DNA from: Bradyrhizobium sp. WBAH42
GTDB taxonomy: Bacteria > Pseudomonadota > Alphaproteobacteria > Rhizobiales > Xanthobacteraceae
Assembly (NCBI RefSeq): GCF_024585265.1
Contig: NZ_CP036533.1
Location: forward strand, 1,488,001-1,552,000
Length of the DNA stretch: 64,000 nucleotides
Reading direction: 5' to 3'
A model generated the notes under the pieces. The model searched no databases. It was not told the DNA's origin and saw nothing but the letters and a program-made list of their open reading frames with translations. Below, one piece after another: positions 48,529 to 57,441 of the stretch. The translations under genes were made by a program, and so were the position numbers. Position 1 is the first letter of the stretch, and the number at the start of each line of letters is the position of its first letter.

Positions 48529-49386
48529 ATGATCGTCGATTCCCATCAGCATTTCTGGGATCCGGCGCGCGCCGACTATCCCTGGATGGAAGCGCCCGAG
48601 CTGGCGCCGATCCGCCGTGCCTTCGGCCCGGCCGATCTCGCGCCGCTGCTGAAGGCGAACGGCATCGACGCCAGCATCGTGGTGCAATGCCGCTCCGCGC
48701 TGGAGGAGACCGAGGAGTTCCTGCGTATCGCGAACGCGACGCCCTCTGTCGTCGGCGTGGTCGGCTGGGCCGATCTGACCGACGCTGCGCTTGACGAAAC
48801 GCTCGACCGGCTGCGCGCTCTGCCTGGTGGAGCAAAGCTGGTCGGCATCCGTCACCAGGTCCACGACGAGCTTGATGCGGATTGGCTGCTGCGCGACGAC
48901 GTCCAGCGCGGACTTACCGCGGTGTTCGCCCACGATCTCGCTTACGATTTCCTCGTCCGCAGCCGCGAGCTGCCTGCCGCGATCGCAACCGCGCAGGCCT
49001 TTCCGCACGCGCGTTTCGTGCTCGATCACGCCGCCAAGCCGCCGATTGCGGCCGGCGGGCGCGCGGAATGGGCCGACCGCATCGCAGCGCTGGCTGCCTG
49101 CGGCAACGTCTGGTGCAAGATCTCGGGGTTGGCGACCGAGGCGGTCTGGAATGACTGGGATGCAGAACGGCTGTTTCCGTTCGTTGCGCACGCCGCAAGA
49201 TGTTTTGGCGAGGACCGGTTGATCTTCGGATCGGACTGGCCCGTGTGCCTGCTTGCGGGAAGCTACAGCGAAATCAAGACCGCGCTGGAGGCCTGCCTTG
49301 CGAGTCTCGGCCCGCGTGTGCGGGACAAGGCGTTCGGCGTGAATGCAGCGCAGGCGTATCGGCTGGCGTCGCGCGTTAGCGCCTGA
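48529..49386 (+). CDS. Lactonase-type amidohydrolase
   Basis: A 285-residue amidohydrolase_2 protein similar to L-fuconolactonase and L-rhamnono-lactonase. Metal-binding DSHQHFWDP is at residues 4-12, the second site in FVLDHAAKPPI, and the catalytic Asp in RLIFGSDWPVC. It should open a sugar lactone, the product of the aldo/keto reductase upstream. The two genes are practically fused in one operon. Confidence 0.88.
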   Translation: MIVDSHQHFWDPARADYPWMEAPELAPIRRAFGPADLAPLLKANGIDASIVVQCRSALEETEEFLRIANATPSVVGVVGWADLTDAALDETLDRLRALPGGAKLVGIRHQVHDELDADWLLRDDVQRGLTAVFAHDLAYDFLVRSRELPAAIATAQAFPHARFVLDHAAKPPIAAGGRAEWADRIAALAACGNVWCKISGLATEAVWNDWDAERLFPFVAHAARCFGEDRLIFGSDWPVCLLAGSYSEIKTALEACLASLGPRVRDKAFGVNAAQAYRLASRVSA

Positions 49387-49393
49387 GCGCGCG

Positions 49394-49532
49394 CCTCGTC
49401 CTTCGAGACGGCGCTGACGCGCCTCCTCAGGATGAGGCTAAGCGGCGTCCGTGTCCTTTGAAGCACCCGCCGCGCACTCCGCTCCTCATCCTGAGGAGCC
49501 CGCCTAAAGCGGGCGTCTCGAAGGATGGCCGC
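49394..49532. repeat. Dispersed palindromic repeat, family C copy 1
   Basis: Begins CCTCGTCCTTCGAGACGGCG and ends GCGTCTCGAAGGATGGCCGC, with CCTCAGGATGAGG and CCTCATCCTGAGGAG inside. Copies are at 54620-54749 and, inverted, 62606-62745. Confidence 0.85.
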
Positions 49533-49544
49533 AATCGCAGAGCC

Positions 49545-50774
49545 TTACTCCGACATCGGCTTGTCGGAAATGTCCCAGTCTTTTCCGGTGAAGGTGGAGA
49601 TGAACAGCGTCTTCATCGGCGTGTAGTCCTCGGGCGTGTAGCTGTAGGTGACGCCGTCGAGGAAATACGGCGAGTGGAAGCCATTGAGGTTCGATGCCTG
49701 CTTCAGCACGTTGGCGCGGGTGAGCTCGTCGCCGCAGCGGCGCAGGATCTCGCCCATGGTCGCGGCCTGGCCGTAACCGGCGAAGGCGATGGTGTTGTCG
49801 GGATCGATCGCCGGCGTGTACTTCTTGCGCAGCTCCTCGAACGCCATGACGTCCGGGTCCTTCTCCCATTTGGGCAGGCCGACCTCCTTGTTGTAGCGGA
49901 TCGCAACGATTCCGGTGGCGTTCTCGAGGCCCGCGGCATTGAGGATCGAGCGGCCGGTGGAGCCGGCGGAAAGCAGCTGCAGCGGCTTCCAGCCGAGCTC
50001 GGCCACTTTCCGGATCGACTGCGACGAGGCCTTGCCGGTCGAGATGTTGTAGAAGACGTCGGCGCCCGACTTCGAGAGATTGACGAGCTGGGAATCGACG
50101 GTCGGCTCGGTCAAATCATAGGTCTGCTCCATGATCACCTGCGCAGTGCCGCCGGCATCCGCCAGCACTTTCTTGAAGGGTGCAAGGAAGTCGCGGCCGA
50201 AATCGTCGTTCTGGTAGAGGATGCCGATCTTGGCGTTCGGCTTCACGCTGACGACGTGTCGCGCCAGGATGCGCGCTTCGGTCGGATAGAGCGGCAGGCC
50301 CGCCATCGTCCATTTGAACTCTTTCGGATTATTCCATTTCGAGGCGCCGGTGTTGAGCAGCAGCTGCGGCACGCCCTTGGAGTTCAGGTATTTGTGCACG
50401 GCGGTCTGCGGCGCGGTGCCGAGCGAGCCGTACAGCGCGAGCACTTCCTCCTGCTCGACCAGGCGCCGCGTCGCCTCGACGCATTTCGGCGCGCTGTAGG
50501 CGTCGTCCATGGTGAGGAATTTGACCTTGCGTCCGTTGATGCCGCCCTTCTCGTTCAGCATCTGGAAATAGGCTTCGCCGATGCGGCCGAGCACGCCGTA
50601 GAGCGAGCCGGGGCCGGAATGCGGCACGGTCTGACCGATCTTGATCTCGGTGTCGCTGGCGCCCGCATCGTACTTTTTCTCCGCAGCCCAGACGTAGGGC
50701 GCGGGCAAGGTGGATGCGGCGATGGTGGCGAGTGCGCCGGCGCTGAAATCGCGCCGCGATGGATTCTTGGTCAT
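49545..50774 (-). CDS. Branched-chain-type ABC substrate-binding protein, orphan
   Basis: A 409-residue type I periplasmic binding protein of the Leu/Ile/Val (HAAT) group, with SLYGVLGRIGEAYFQMLNEKGGINGRKVKFL and the C-terminal SYTPEDYTPMKTLF. The N-terminus SRRDFSAGALATIAASTLPAPYVWA is a Tat-type signal with the RRDF motif. No ABC permease or ATPase genes adjoin it, so it must use partners elsewhere. GGGAGAAAACAACA precedes the ATG at 50774. Confidence 0.9.
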   Translation of the reverse strand: MTKNPSRRDFSAGALATIAASTLPAPYVWAAEKKYDAGASDTEIKIGQTVPHSGPGSLYGVLGRIGEAYFQMLNEKGGINGRKVKFLTMDDAYSAPKCVEATRRLVEQEEVLALYGSLGTAPQTAVHKYLNSKGVPQLLLNTGASKWNNPKEFKWTMAGLPLYPTEARILARHVVSVKPNAKIGILYQNDDFGRDFLAPFKKVLADAGGTAQVIMEQTYDLTEPTVDSQLVNLSKSGADVFYNISTGKASSQSIRKVAELGWKPLQLLSAGSTGRSILNAAGLENATGIVAIRYNKEVGLPKWEKDPDVMAFEELRKKYTPAIDPDNTIAFAGYGQAATMGEILRRCGDELTRANVLKQASNLNGFHSPYFLDGVTYSYTPEDYTPMKTLFISTFTGKDWDISDKPMSE

Positions 50775-50889
50775 TGTTGTTTTCTCCCTGATGCGCGCAT
50801 TGTGCTGACATCGCAGCTCGGCTCGCAAGTGGGAAGTCGCAGCTTTGCGACGCAATGACGCTCAAATCGTCAGGCGTTAGCGCCTAGAC

Positions 50890-51816
50890 TCAAGTTTTCT
50901 CGGCGACGATGACAAGGCCGCGCACGGGCTCGTTGTTCTCGTTGCGCGGCGAGGCTGGCTCCAGGGTCAGCAGCTTCAACCCCGCCTTGGCGATGGCGCC
51001 GCGCACATATTCCGCGGAATGGGCATAACGCAGGCCGTCGCCGAGCACGATGCCGCTGCCGTCGTGCGTCTCCAGCGTGAAGGCAAGCACGCCGCCTGAG
51101 ACGAGCACGCGCTTTGCCTCGGTGAGAACAGGGGCGAGATCGGAGAGATAGACGAACGCATCCGCGGCCACGATGAGGTTCGCGCTGGCATCCAGCTTGC
51201 CGCGCAGGCCCTCGAGCATGTCGGCGACTTCGAGCGCGGCATAGAGGTTCGTCGCCCGCGCCTCCTTGATCATGCCGGGCGACAGATCAATGCCGGTGAA
51301 ATGGTCGACCTGCTTGGCGAACGCGGCTGCCGCAAGGCCGGTGCCGCAGCCGAGGTCGATGGCGTGCTTGAAGTAGGCCGGCTTCTTGGCGGCGACGCGC
51401 GCGGCCAGCACCGCCTTGAAGATCAGCGTGGGGGCGCGATAGCCGAGATCGTTGATCAGCGCGTGCTCGAACCGCGGCGCGTATTGATCGAATAAAGCCT
51501 GCACATAGGCCTTGGGCATCTCCGCCATCTCGGTATCGCCGAGCCGCATCAGGTGCAGGCCTGCGCCGTGCTGATCCTCGGGGTCGCATCGCCGCGCTTC
51601 ACGAAAGGCCGCGATGGCCTTGTCGCGCTCGCCGAGCTGCTGACGGATCTCGCCGAGCGTGAACCAGGCCGAGGTGAAATCAGGTGCGAGCTCGATCGCC
51701 TGCTCCAGAAGGTCGGCGGCGGCGGGCAGGTCGCCCTTGAGCTGGAGGTCGCGCGCGAACTCGAAGCGGCGGTCGGCCATGAGATCGCCGGAGGTCAGGA
51801 ACAGGCGGAGCGGCAT
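50890..51816 (-). CDS. TPR-containing SAM methyltransferase
   Basis: A 308-residue protein with about two TPR repeats (residues 15-90: ARDLQLKGDLPAAADLLEQAIELAPDFTSAWFTLGEI) followed by a class I methyltransferase with SAM-binding motif HAIDLGCGTGLAAAAF and acidic loop GIDLSPGM. The substrate is unknown; TPRs suggest a protein target. The ATG at 51816 is taken as start; an ATG at 51780 is the alternative. The long frame upstream on this strand is antisense to the nuclease gene. Confidence 0.82.
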   Translation of the reverse strand: MPLRLFLTSGDLMADRRFEFARDLQLKGDLPAAADLLEQAIELAPDFTSAWFTLGEIRQQLGERDKAIAAFREARRCDPEDQHGAGLHLMRLGDTEMAEMPKAYVQALFDQYAPRFEHALINDLGYRAPTLIFKAVLAARVAAKKPAYFKHAIDLGCGTGLAAAAFAKQVDHFTGIDLSPGMIKEARATNLYAALEVADMLEGLRGKLDASANLIVAADAFVYLSDLAPVLTEAKRVLVSGGVLAFTLETHDGSGIVLGDGLRYAHSAEYVRGAIAKAGLKLLTLEPASPRNENNEPVRGLVIVAEKT

Positions 51817-51843
51817 TGAGGAACCAGGAAACGAAACGGGTAA

Positions 51844-51876
51844 TTGACTCGAAGATGTGATGGCTCGACTTATATA
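51844..51876 (+). promoter_or_regulatory. Putative promoter of the nuclease-ligase pair
   Basis: TTGACT (51844-51849) and TATATA (51871-51876) are 21 bases apart, longer than ideal. The predicted start falls at about the ATG at 51883, and no strong ribosome site is present, so a leaderless mRNA is possible. Confidence 0.35.
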
Positions 51877-51882
51877 ACAGGC

Positions 51883-52920
51883 ATGCGCCCGCAAGACATC
51901 CTGCTGCCAAATGCTGCCGGCCTGTGCTGCAAGCCCGGCGGCTTCCATATCGACCCTGTCCGGCCCGTCGAGCGGGCCGTGATCACCCACGGCCATTCCG
52001 ACCATGCCCGTGCCGGCCATGGCGCCGTGCTGGCGACGCAGGAAACGCTGGACATGATGCGGCTGCGCTATGGCGAGAACTTTGCCGGCTCGACCCAGGC
52101 GATCAGCTATGGCGAGGAAATCCGGCTCGGCGACGTCAAGGTCAAGTTTTACCCGGCCGGCCACGTGTTGGGCTCCGCACAGATCGCCGTTTCGTGCAAG
52201 GATACCTGCATCGTCGCCTCCGGCGACTACAAGGACGCGCCCGACCCGACATGCACGCCGTTCGAGCTGGTGTCGTGCGACGTCTTCATCACCGAGGCGA
52301 CGTTCGGGCTCCCGGTCTTCCGGCATGGCGATGCCAGCGACGAGGTCAAGAAGCTGCTGGCTTCGGTCGCGTTGTTTCCGGAGCGCGCGCATCTCGTCGG
52401 GGCCTACTCGCTCGGCAAGGCGCAGCGCGTGATCAAGCTGCTGCGGCAGGCCGGCTACGACGCGCCGATCTACCTGCATGGCGCGATGGAGACGATCACG
52501 CATTACTACCAGAGCCGCGGGATCGATCTTGGCGAGCTCAAGCCCGTGAAGGGCATGAAGAAGGCGGCGCTCGCCGGCACCATCACCTTGGCGCCGCCAT
52601 CGGCCACATCCGATCTCTGGACGCGGCGCTTTCCCGATCCCGTCACCGCCTTCGCCTCGGGCTGGATGCGGGTGCGCGCCCGGGCGCGGCAGCGCGGCGT
52701 CGAGCTGCCGCTGGTGATCTCCGACCACGCCGACTGGGACGGCCTCACCGCGACCATCGCGGCGACCGGCGCCGGCGAGATCTGGGTCACCCACGGCCAG
52801 GAAGATGCGCTGGTGCATTGGTGCCGGAGCAAGGGCCTGAAGGCGCAGCCGCTCGATCTCGTCGGCTATGGCGACGAGGAGGAGAGCGAGACGCCCATTC
52901 AAGGCGAGGCCGAAGCATGA
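51883..52920 (+). CDS. Ligase-associated DNA exonuclease (MBL fold)
   Basis: A 345-residue metallo-beta-lactamase/beta-CASP protein of the Lhr/ligase-associated nuclease group. The metal motif is THGHSDHARAGHG (HxHxDH, about residues 38-43), with GHVLGSAQI and SGDYKD further on. It overlaps the DNA ligase start by four bases (ATGA). Together they are half of a known four-gene DNA repair set (nuclease, ligase, Lhr helicase, PdeM phosphoesterase). Confidence 0.9.
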   Translation: MRPQDILLPNAAGLCCKPGGFHIDPVRPVERAVITHGHSDHARAGHGAVLATQETLDMMRLRYGENFAGSTQAISYGEEIRLGDVKVKFYPAGHVLGSAQIAVSCKDTCIVASGDYKDAPDPTCTPFELVSCDVFITEATFGLPVFRHGDASDEVKKLLASVALFPERAHLVGAYSLGKAQRVIKLLRQAGYDAPIYLHGAMETITHYYQSRGIDLGELKPVKGMKKAALAGTITLAPPSATSDLWTRRFPDPVTAFASGWMRVRARARQRGVELPLVISDHADWDGLTATIAATGAGEIWVTHGQEDALVHWCRSKGLKAQPLDLVGYGDEEESETPIQGEAEA

Positions 52921-54578
52921 ACCGCTTCGCCGAGCTGCTCGACCGCCTCGCCTATGAGCCCGGCCGCAACAATAAGCTGCGGCTGCTCACCGGCTATTTC
53001 CGCGAGGTCGGCGATCCCGACCGCGGCTATGCGCTGGCGGCGCTGACCGGCGCACTCAGTTTCAAGCACGCCAAGCCGGCGCTGATCCGCGATCTCATCG
53101 CGGCACGCACGGATGAGGTGCTGTTCGGGCTGAGCTACGACTATGTCGGCGATCTCTCGGAGACGGTGGCGCTGATGTGGCCGAAGACCGCGCTCGCCGC
53201 CCACAACAACCCACCCCCGCCGAGCCTCACCGAAGTCGTCACCACGCTGCGCACGCTCGGCAAGACCGAGCTGCCGAAGCAGCTCGAACGTTGGCTCGAC
53301 GAGCTCGACGAGACCGGCCGCTGGGCGCTGCTGAAGCTCGTCACCGGCGCGCTTCGCATCGGCATCTCGGCGCGGCTCGCCAAGACCGCCGCCGCTGCGC
53401 TCGGCGACAAGGACCCGCACGAGGTCGAGCTGATCTGGCCGGGCCTCGTCCCGCCCTATCTCGACCTGTTCGCCTGGCTGGAGGGCCGCGGCGACAAGCC
53501 CGTCAACCGCGATCCCGCGCCGTTCCGCCCGGTGATGCTGGCGCATGCGATCGAAGACGGCGATTTCGCCGCGCTCGATCCCGCCGACTACATCGCCGAA
53601 TGGAAATGGGACGGCATCCGCGTGCAGGCGGTCGCCGGGCGCGACGAGCGCGGCCATACCACCGCGCGGCTCTATTCGCGCACCGGCGAGGACATCACGG
53701 GCAGCTTCCCGGATCTCGTGCCGTCGCTGCGCCTGCCGGGCGCGATCGACGGCGAGCTCTTGATCCTGCGCGAAGGCCGCGTGCAGAGCTTCAACGTTCT
53801 GCAGCAGCGGCTCAACCGCAAGGTGGTCTCGCCGAAGCTGATCAAGGAGTTTCCGATTCACTTGCGCGCCTACGATCTGCTCGGCGACGACGAGAACGAT
53901 CTGCGCGAGCTGCCTTTTGCCGAGCGGCGTGAGCGGCTGGAGAGATTCATCGCAAAGCTGGACGATCCCCGCATCGATCTCTCGCCCACCGTGCCCTTCG
54001 ACAGCTGGGAGGCGCTGACGGCCGCACGCGCCGATCCCGCCAGCGCCGGCGCCGGCGAGGACGCGGACGCCGTCGAGGGCGTGATGCTGAAGCGGCGCGA
54101 TGCGCCTTATCTGCCGGGGCGGCCGAAGGGCCAATGGTGGAAGTGGAAGCGCGACCCGCACATCATCGACGCCGTCCTGATGTATGCGCAGCGCGGCCAC
54201 GGCAAGCGCTCGTCCTATTATTCCGACTACACCTTCGGCGTCTGGACCGAGACCGAGAATGGCGAGGAGCTGGTGCCGGTCGGCAAAGCCTATTTCGGCT
54301 TCACCGACGAGGAGCTGTTGCAGATCGACCGCTTCGTCCGTCGCAACACCACGGAAAAATTCGGCCCCGTCCGCCATGTCGTGCACGAGGGCGACAAGGG
54401 CCTGGTGCTGGAGGTCGCTTTCGAGGGATTGCAGCGCTCGCCCCGGCACAAATCCGGCGTCGCCATGCGTTTCCCCCGCATCAGCCGCCTGCGCTGGGAC
54501 AAGCCGCCCCGGGAGGCCGACCGGCTGGAGACGCTGGAGAAGATGCTGAAGGCCGAGGCGGCGGAGATCGAGGTGTGA
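52917..54578 (+). CDS. ATP-dependent DNA ligase (LigB type)
   Basis: A 553-residue ATP-dependent DNA ligase. The N-terminal DNA-binding domain (about residues 1-200) precedes the nucleotidyltransferase with the adenylation lysine Lys230 in EWKWDGIRVQ. Motif III is AIDGELL, motif IV VEGVMLKRRDAPY and motif V KGQWWKWKRD. A C-terminal OB-fold follows. It seals DNA nicks, probably in repair. Start overlaps the nuclease stop. No Lhr helicase or PdeM gene follows here. Confidence 0.93.
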   Translation: MNRFAELLDRLAYEPGRNNKLRLLTGYFREVGDPDRGYALAALTGALSFKHAKPALIRDLIAARTDEVLFGLSYDYVGDLSETVALMWPKTALAAHNNPPPPSLTEVVTTLRTLGKTELPKQLERWLDELDETGRWALLKLVTGALRIGISARLAKTAAAALGDKDPHEVELIWPGLVPPYLDLFAWLEGRGDKPVNRDPAPFRPVMLAHAIEDGDFAALDPADYIAEWKWDGIRVQAVAGRDERGHTTARLYSRTGEDITGSFPDLVPSLRLPGAIDGELLILREGRVQSFNVLQQRLNRKVVSPKLIKEFPIHLRAYDLLGDDENDLRELPFAERRERLERFIAKLDDPRIDLSPTVPFDSWEALTAARADPASAGAGEDADAVEGVMLKRRDAPYLPGRPKGQWWKWKRDPHIIDAVLMYAQRGHGKRSSYYSDYTFGVWTETENGEELVPVGKAYFGFTDEELLQIDRFVRRNTTEKFGPVRHVVHEGDKGLVLEVAFEGLQRSPRHKSGVAMRFPRISRLRWDKPPREADRLETLEKMLKAEAAEIEV

Positions 54579-54619
54579 TGCGCGCGCTGAGCCGAACTTT
54601 GGCGGCGCCTGAGCGCGCG

Positions 54620-54749
54620 CCTCGTCCTTCGAGACGACCGCTTCGCGGTCTCCTCAGGATGAGGCTAATCGGCGTCAGCGCCTGCTGCCGCTCACTCCGT
54701 CCTCATCCTGAGGAGCCCGCCTAAAGCGGGCGTCTCGAAGGATGGCCGC
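54620..54749. repeat. Dispersed palindromic repeat, family C copy 2
   Basis: Nearly identical to 49394-49532 in ends and inner CCTCAGGATGAGG/CCTCATCCTGAGG. The bases just before it, CGCCTGAGCGCGCG, also match the sequence before copy 1, so the conserved unit may be slightly longer than stated. Confidence 0.85.
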
Positions 54750-54892
54750 AGGGAAACCTCTCAATAGTCTCGCGGGAGAGGTGATCGACTGCCCGAATTA
54801 AACTCCCGTAACCCGATTGACGCCCCCTTGCGGGTTCCCCATGTCCCCCGCCGTGCCCTATAATGGGGTCGAATCCGCTTCAGGAGTTTGCG

Positions 54893-55198
54893 ATGGTCCA
54901 AGACGTCAGAGATTTGCCGGCCGGCCGCAGCGACGGCCTGCACCGCTTTCTCGGCGGCTCGCCGCTGACCGTCGCGTTCCGCCTGGTGCTGCTCTCGATC
55001 CTGGTCGGCGTCGTGCTGGCGACGATCGGCTTCGACCCCTGGAACATCATCCACAGCATTCGCCTCTTGTTCCAGCGCCTGTGGGATCTCGGCTTCGATG
55101 CGGTGAACTGGCTGTGGCGCTACTTCCTGCTCGGCGCGGTCATCGTGATCCCGATCTGGCTGCTGTCGCGCGTGTTCGGCGCGCCGCGCGGCCGGTAA
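54893..55198 (+). CDS. Small membrane protein (DUF6460-like)
   Basis: A 101-residue protein with two hydrophobic segments (about residues 21-41 and 70-90) and a conserved GFDPWNIIHSIRLLFQRLW region between them. I know similar alphaproteobacterial proteins only as a domain of unknown function. CAGGAG precedes the ATG at 54893 and a TATAAT lies at 54859-54864, though no good -35 is seen. Confidence 0.75.
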   Translation: MVQDVRDLPAGRSDGLHRFLGGSPLTVAFRLVLLSILVGVVLATIGFDPWNIIHSIRLLFQRLWDLGFDAVNWLWRYFLLGAVIVIPIWLLSRVFGAPRGR

Positions 55199-55225
55199 GG
55201 GTGTGATCGAGGGAGTGCGCAGCCG

Positions 55226-55960
55226 ATGCAACTGCGTTTCGTCGGCTGCGGTGACGCCTTCGGCTCCGGCGGCAGGCTCAACACCTGCTTCCATGTCTCC
55301 GGGCGCGAAACGAACTTCCTGATCGACTGCGGCGCGTCGGCGCTCCCGGCGCTGAAGCGGCTCGAGATCGATCGCCACGACATCGACCTGATCCTGATCA
55401 CGCATTTCCACGGCGACCATTTTGCCGGCCTGCCGTTCTTTCTGCTCGACGCGCAATTCTCGCGGCGGATGCGGCCGCTGACGATCGCGGGCCCGCAAGG
55501 CATCGAGCGGCGGCTGCGTGAGGTGATGGAAGCGCTGTTCGAGCATTCCTCGAACACCAGGCAGCGCTTCGAGCTGAACGTGGTCGAGCTCGCACCCGGG
55601 CAAAGCCGAAACTTCAGCGCGGTGAATGTGACGCCTTATCCGGTCGTGCACGGCGAATCCGGCGGTCCGTTCCTCGCCTATCGCGTCGCGGCCGAGGGCC
55701 GCACGCTCGCCTACAGCGCCGATACCGAATGGACGGAGACGCTCATTCCGCTGGCGCATGGCGCGGACCTTTTCATCGCTGAAGCCTATATGTACGAGAA
55801 GGTGGTCAAGAATCATCTCAGCCTGAAGACCTTGGAACAACATCTGCCCGACATCGGCGCCAAGCGGCTCGTCCTCACCCATATGAGCGACGACATGCTG
55901 TCGCGCCTGGGTGATGTCGAGCATCTCGCTGCCGAAGACGGCATGGTGCTCGTGTTCTGA
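55226..55960 (+). CDS. MBL fold metallo-hydrolase (RNase Z-like)
   Basis: A 244-residue metallo-beta-lactamase-fold protein with N-terminal RFVGCGDAFGSGGRLNTCF, metal motif THFHGDHFAG, SADTEW and the C-terminal LVLTHMSDDM histidine. The pattern resembles RNase Z and related phosphodiesterases, but the exosite for tRNA is not obvious. It ends 3 bases before a MATE exporter gene. Confidence 0.85.
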   Translation: MQLRFVGCGDAFGSGGRLNTCFHVSGRETNFLIDCGASALPALKRLEIDRHDIDLILITHFHGDHFAGLPFFLLDAQFSRRMRPLTIAGPQGIERRLREVMEALFEHSSNTRQRFELNVVELAPGQSRNFSAVNVTPYPVVHGESGGPFLAYRVAAEGRTLAYSADTEWTETLIPLAHGADLFIAEAYMYEKVVKNHLSLKTLEQHLPDIGAKRLVLTHMSDDMLSRLGDVEHLAAEDGMVLVF

Positions 55961-55963
55961 AAG

Positions 55964-57289
55964 ATGCACGCACCCGTTCATCACCGCGTCGGTAGCCGGC
56001 AGGTCTTCGCCATCGCAGGTCCCGCGATGGTCGCGAACCTCACGACGCCGCTGATCGGCGTGGTCTCGACCACCGCGATCGGCCGGCTCGACGATGCCGC
56101 GCTGCTCGGCGGTGTCGCGATGGCCTCCGTCATCTTCGACTGCCTGTTCTGGCTGTTCGGCTTCCTGCGCATGAGCACGCTGGCCTTCACCGCGCAGGCG
56201 CTCGGCGCGGGCGAGACGCGCGAGCAGACCGTGATCCTGGTGCGCGGCTTCATCGTCGCCGGCCTGATCGGCGCGGCGCTGATCGCACTGCAATTGCCGT
56301 TGGCTGGCGCGCTGTTCGACCTGATGGGCGGCAGCGAGGGCGTGACGCGCGCGGCGAAGACCTATTTCATGATCCGGATCTGGTCCTCGCCTTTCGCCTT
56401 CGCCAATTACGTCATCCTCGGCTGGCTGGTGGGGCAGGCCCGCGCCAATCCGGCCCTTGCGCTCCAGGTCGTCATCAACCTCGTCAACATGGTGGCGACG
56501 ATCCTATTGGTGCTGGTCTACGACACCGGCATCGCCGGCGCGGCGATCGCCGCGCTGGCGTCCGAGGCGATCGGCTTCGCGCTCGGCGTAATCGTGTGCA
56601 GGCGCTATGCACTCGGCGGTTTTGCCGTGCCTCGCGCAACGCTGTTCGATCGCGAAAAGCTGATGCGGCTCCTGGCGGTGAACACCGATATCCTGATCCG
56701 CACCGCGGCGCTGATCGCCGTGTTCCTGTTCTTCACCGCCAAGGGCGCGCGAGCCGGCGACGTCACGCTGGCCGCGAACTCCGTGCTCAACAATTTCCTC
56801 CTGGTCAGCGCCTTCTTCCTCGACGGCCTTGCGAATGCGGCGCAGCAGCTCTGCGGCCGCAGCTTTGGCGCGCGCGACGCCAAGGGATTTGCGGATTCGA
56901 CCAGGCTGGTGCTGCGCTGGGGGCTCGGCTTCGCCATCGTCGTCGCCGTGCTGTTCGCAGGCTTCGGCCCCAATATCATCAACGTCATGACGGCGAGCGA
57001 GGACGTCCGCCGCGCCGCGCGCGAGTTTCTGCCCTTCATCGTGCTCGCGCCGATCCCCGGCGTGTTCGCCTTCGGCTTCGACGGCATCTATGTCGGCGCG
57101 ACCTGGGCGCGGGAGATGCGCAATCTGATGCTGTTGTCGCTCGCGATCTTCTTCGCCGTCTGGCTGGCGCTGCAATCGTTCGGCAATGCCGGCCTGTGGA
57201 GCGCGCTGATCGCGTTCTACGTCGCGCGCGGCGGCTTGCAGGGCGCGAGGTATCCGGTGCTGTATCGGGCGACGTTCGCGAAGCCGTAG
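55964..57289 (+). CDS. MATE family exporter (DinF type)
   Basis: A 441-residue membrane protein with twelve predicted hydrophobic segments. AIAGPAMVANLTTPLIGVVSTTAIGRL at the start and LNNFLLVSAFFLDGLANAAQQLCGRSFGA in the second half are typical of the DinF branch of MATE exporters. It should be a cation-coupled exporter; substrate unknown. The ATG at 55964 immediately follows the metallo-hydrolase stop. Confidence 0.9.
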   Translation: MHAPVHHRVGSRQVFAIAGPAMVANLTTPLIGVVSTTAIGRLDDAALLGGVAMASVIFDCLFWLFGFLRMSTLAFTAQALGAGETREQTVILVRGFIVAGLIGAALIALQLPLAGALFDLMGGSEGVTRAAKTYFMIRIWSSPFAFANYVILGWLVGQARANPALALQVVINLVNMVATILLVLVYDTGIAGAAIAALASEAIGFALGVIVCRRYALGGFAVPRATLFDREKLMRLLAVNTDILIRTAALIAVFLFFTAKGARAGDVTLAANSVLNNFLLVSAFFLDGLANAAQQLCGRSFGARDAKGFADSTRLVLRWGLGFAIVVAVLFAGFGPNIINVMTASEDVRRAAREFLPFIVLAPIPGVFAFGFDGIYVGATWAREMRNLMLLSLAIFFAVWLALQSFGNAGLWSALIAFYVARGGLQGARYPVLYRATFAKP

Positions 57290-57295
57290 CTCTCG

Positions 57296-57440
57296 TGTCC
57301 CGGACGTGCGAAGCGCGAGCCGGGACCCAGCATGCGGCCACATGGGCCCCGGCTCTGCAGCGCACCACGCCGAAGCCGGCGCGCTGCCATAGCGCGTCGA
57401 AGACGCGCGTAAACGCGCTTATGGCGTCCGGGGCACGAGA
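57296..57440. repeat. Dispersed palindromic repeat, family A copy 3
   Basis: Begins GTGTCCCGGACGTGCG and ends GTCCGGGGCACGAGAC, with GCCGGGACCC and CCCCGGCTCTGCAGCGCACC inside. It lies between the convergent MATE and pyrD genes. The middle also has GCGCGTCGAAGACGCGC hairpin-forming sequence. Confidence 0.75.
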
Positions 57441-57441
57441 C

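Noticed and set aside
46456..49191. Very long open frame on the minus strand (over 900 codons) opposite the binding protein, reductase and lactonase genes
   Set aside because: It is antisense to three well-supported genes, has no domain that I recognise and shows the Arg/Glu/Ala/Gly-rich composition of GC-rich antisense frames.
51817..52902. N-terminal extension of the TPR-methyltransferase frame
   Set aside because: It is antisense to the nuclease gene; TPR sequence begins only near 51780-51816.
51924..52917. Frame running through the nuclease gene and joining the DNA ligase frame
   Set aside because: The upstream part is an Arg-rich out-of-frame shadow of the nuclease; the ligase starts at its own ATG at 52917.
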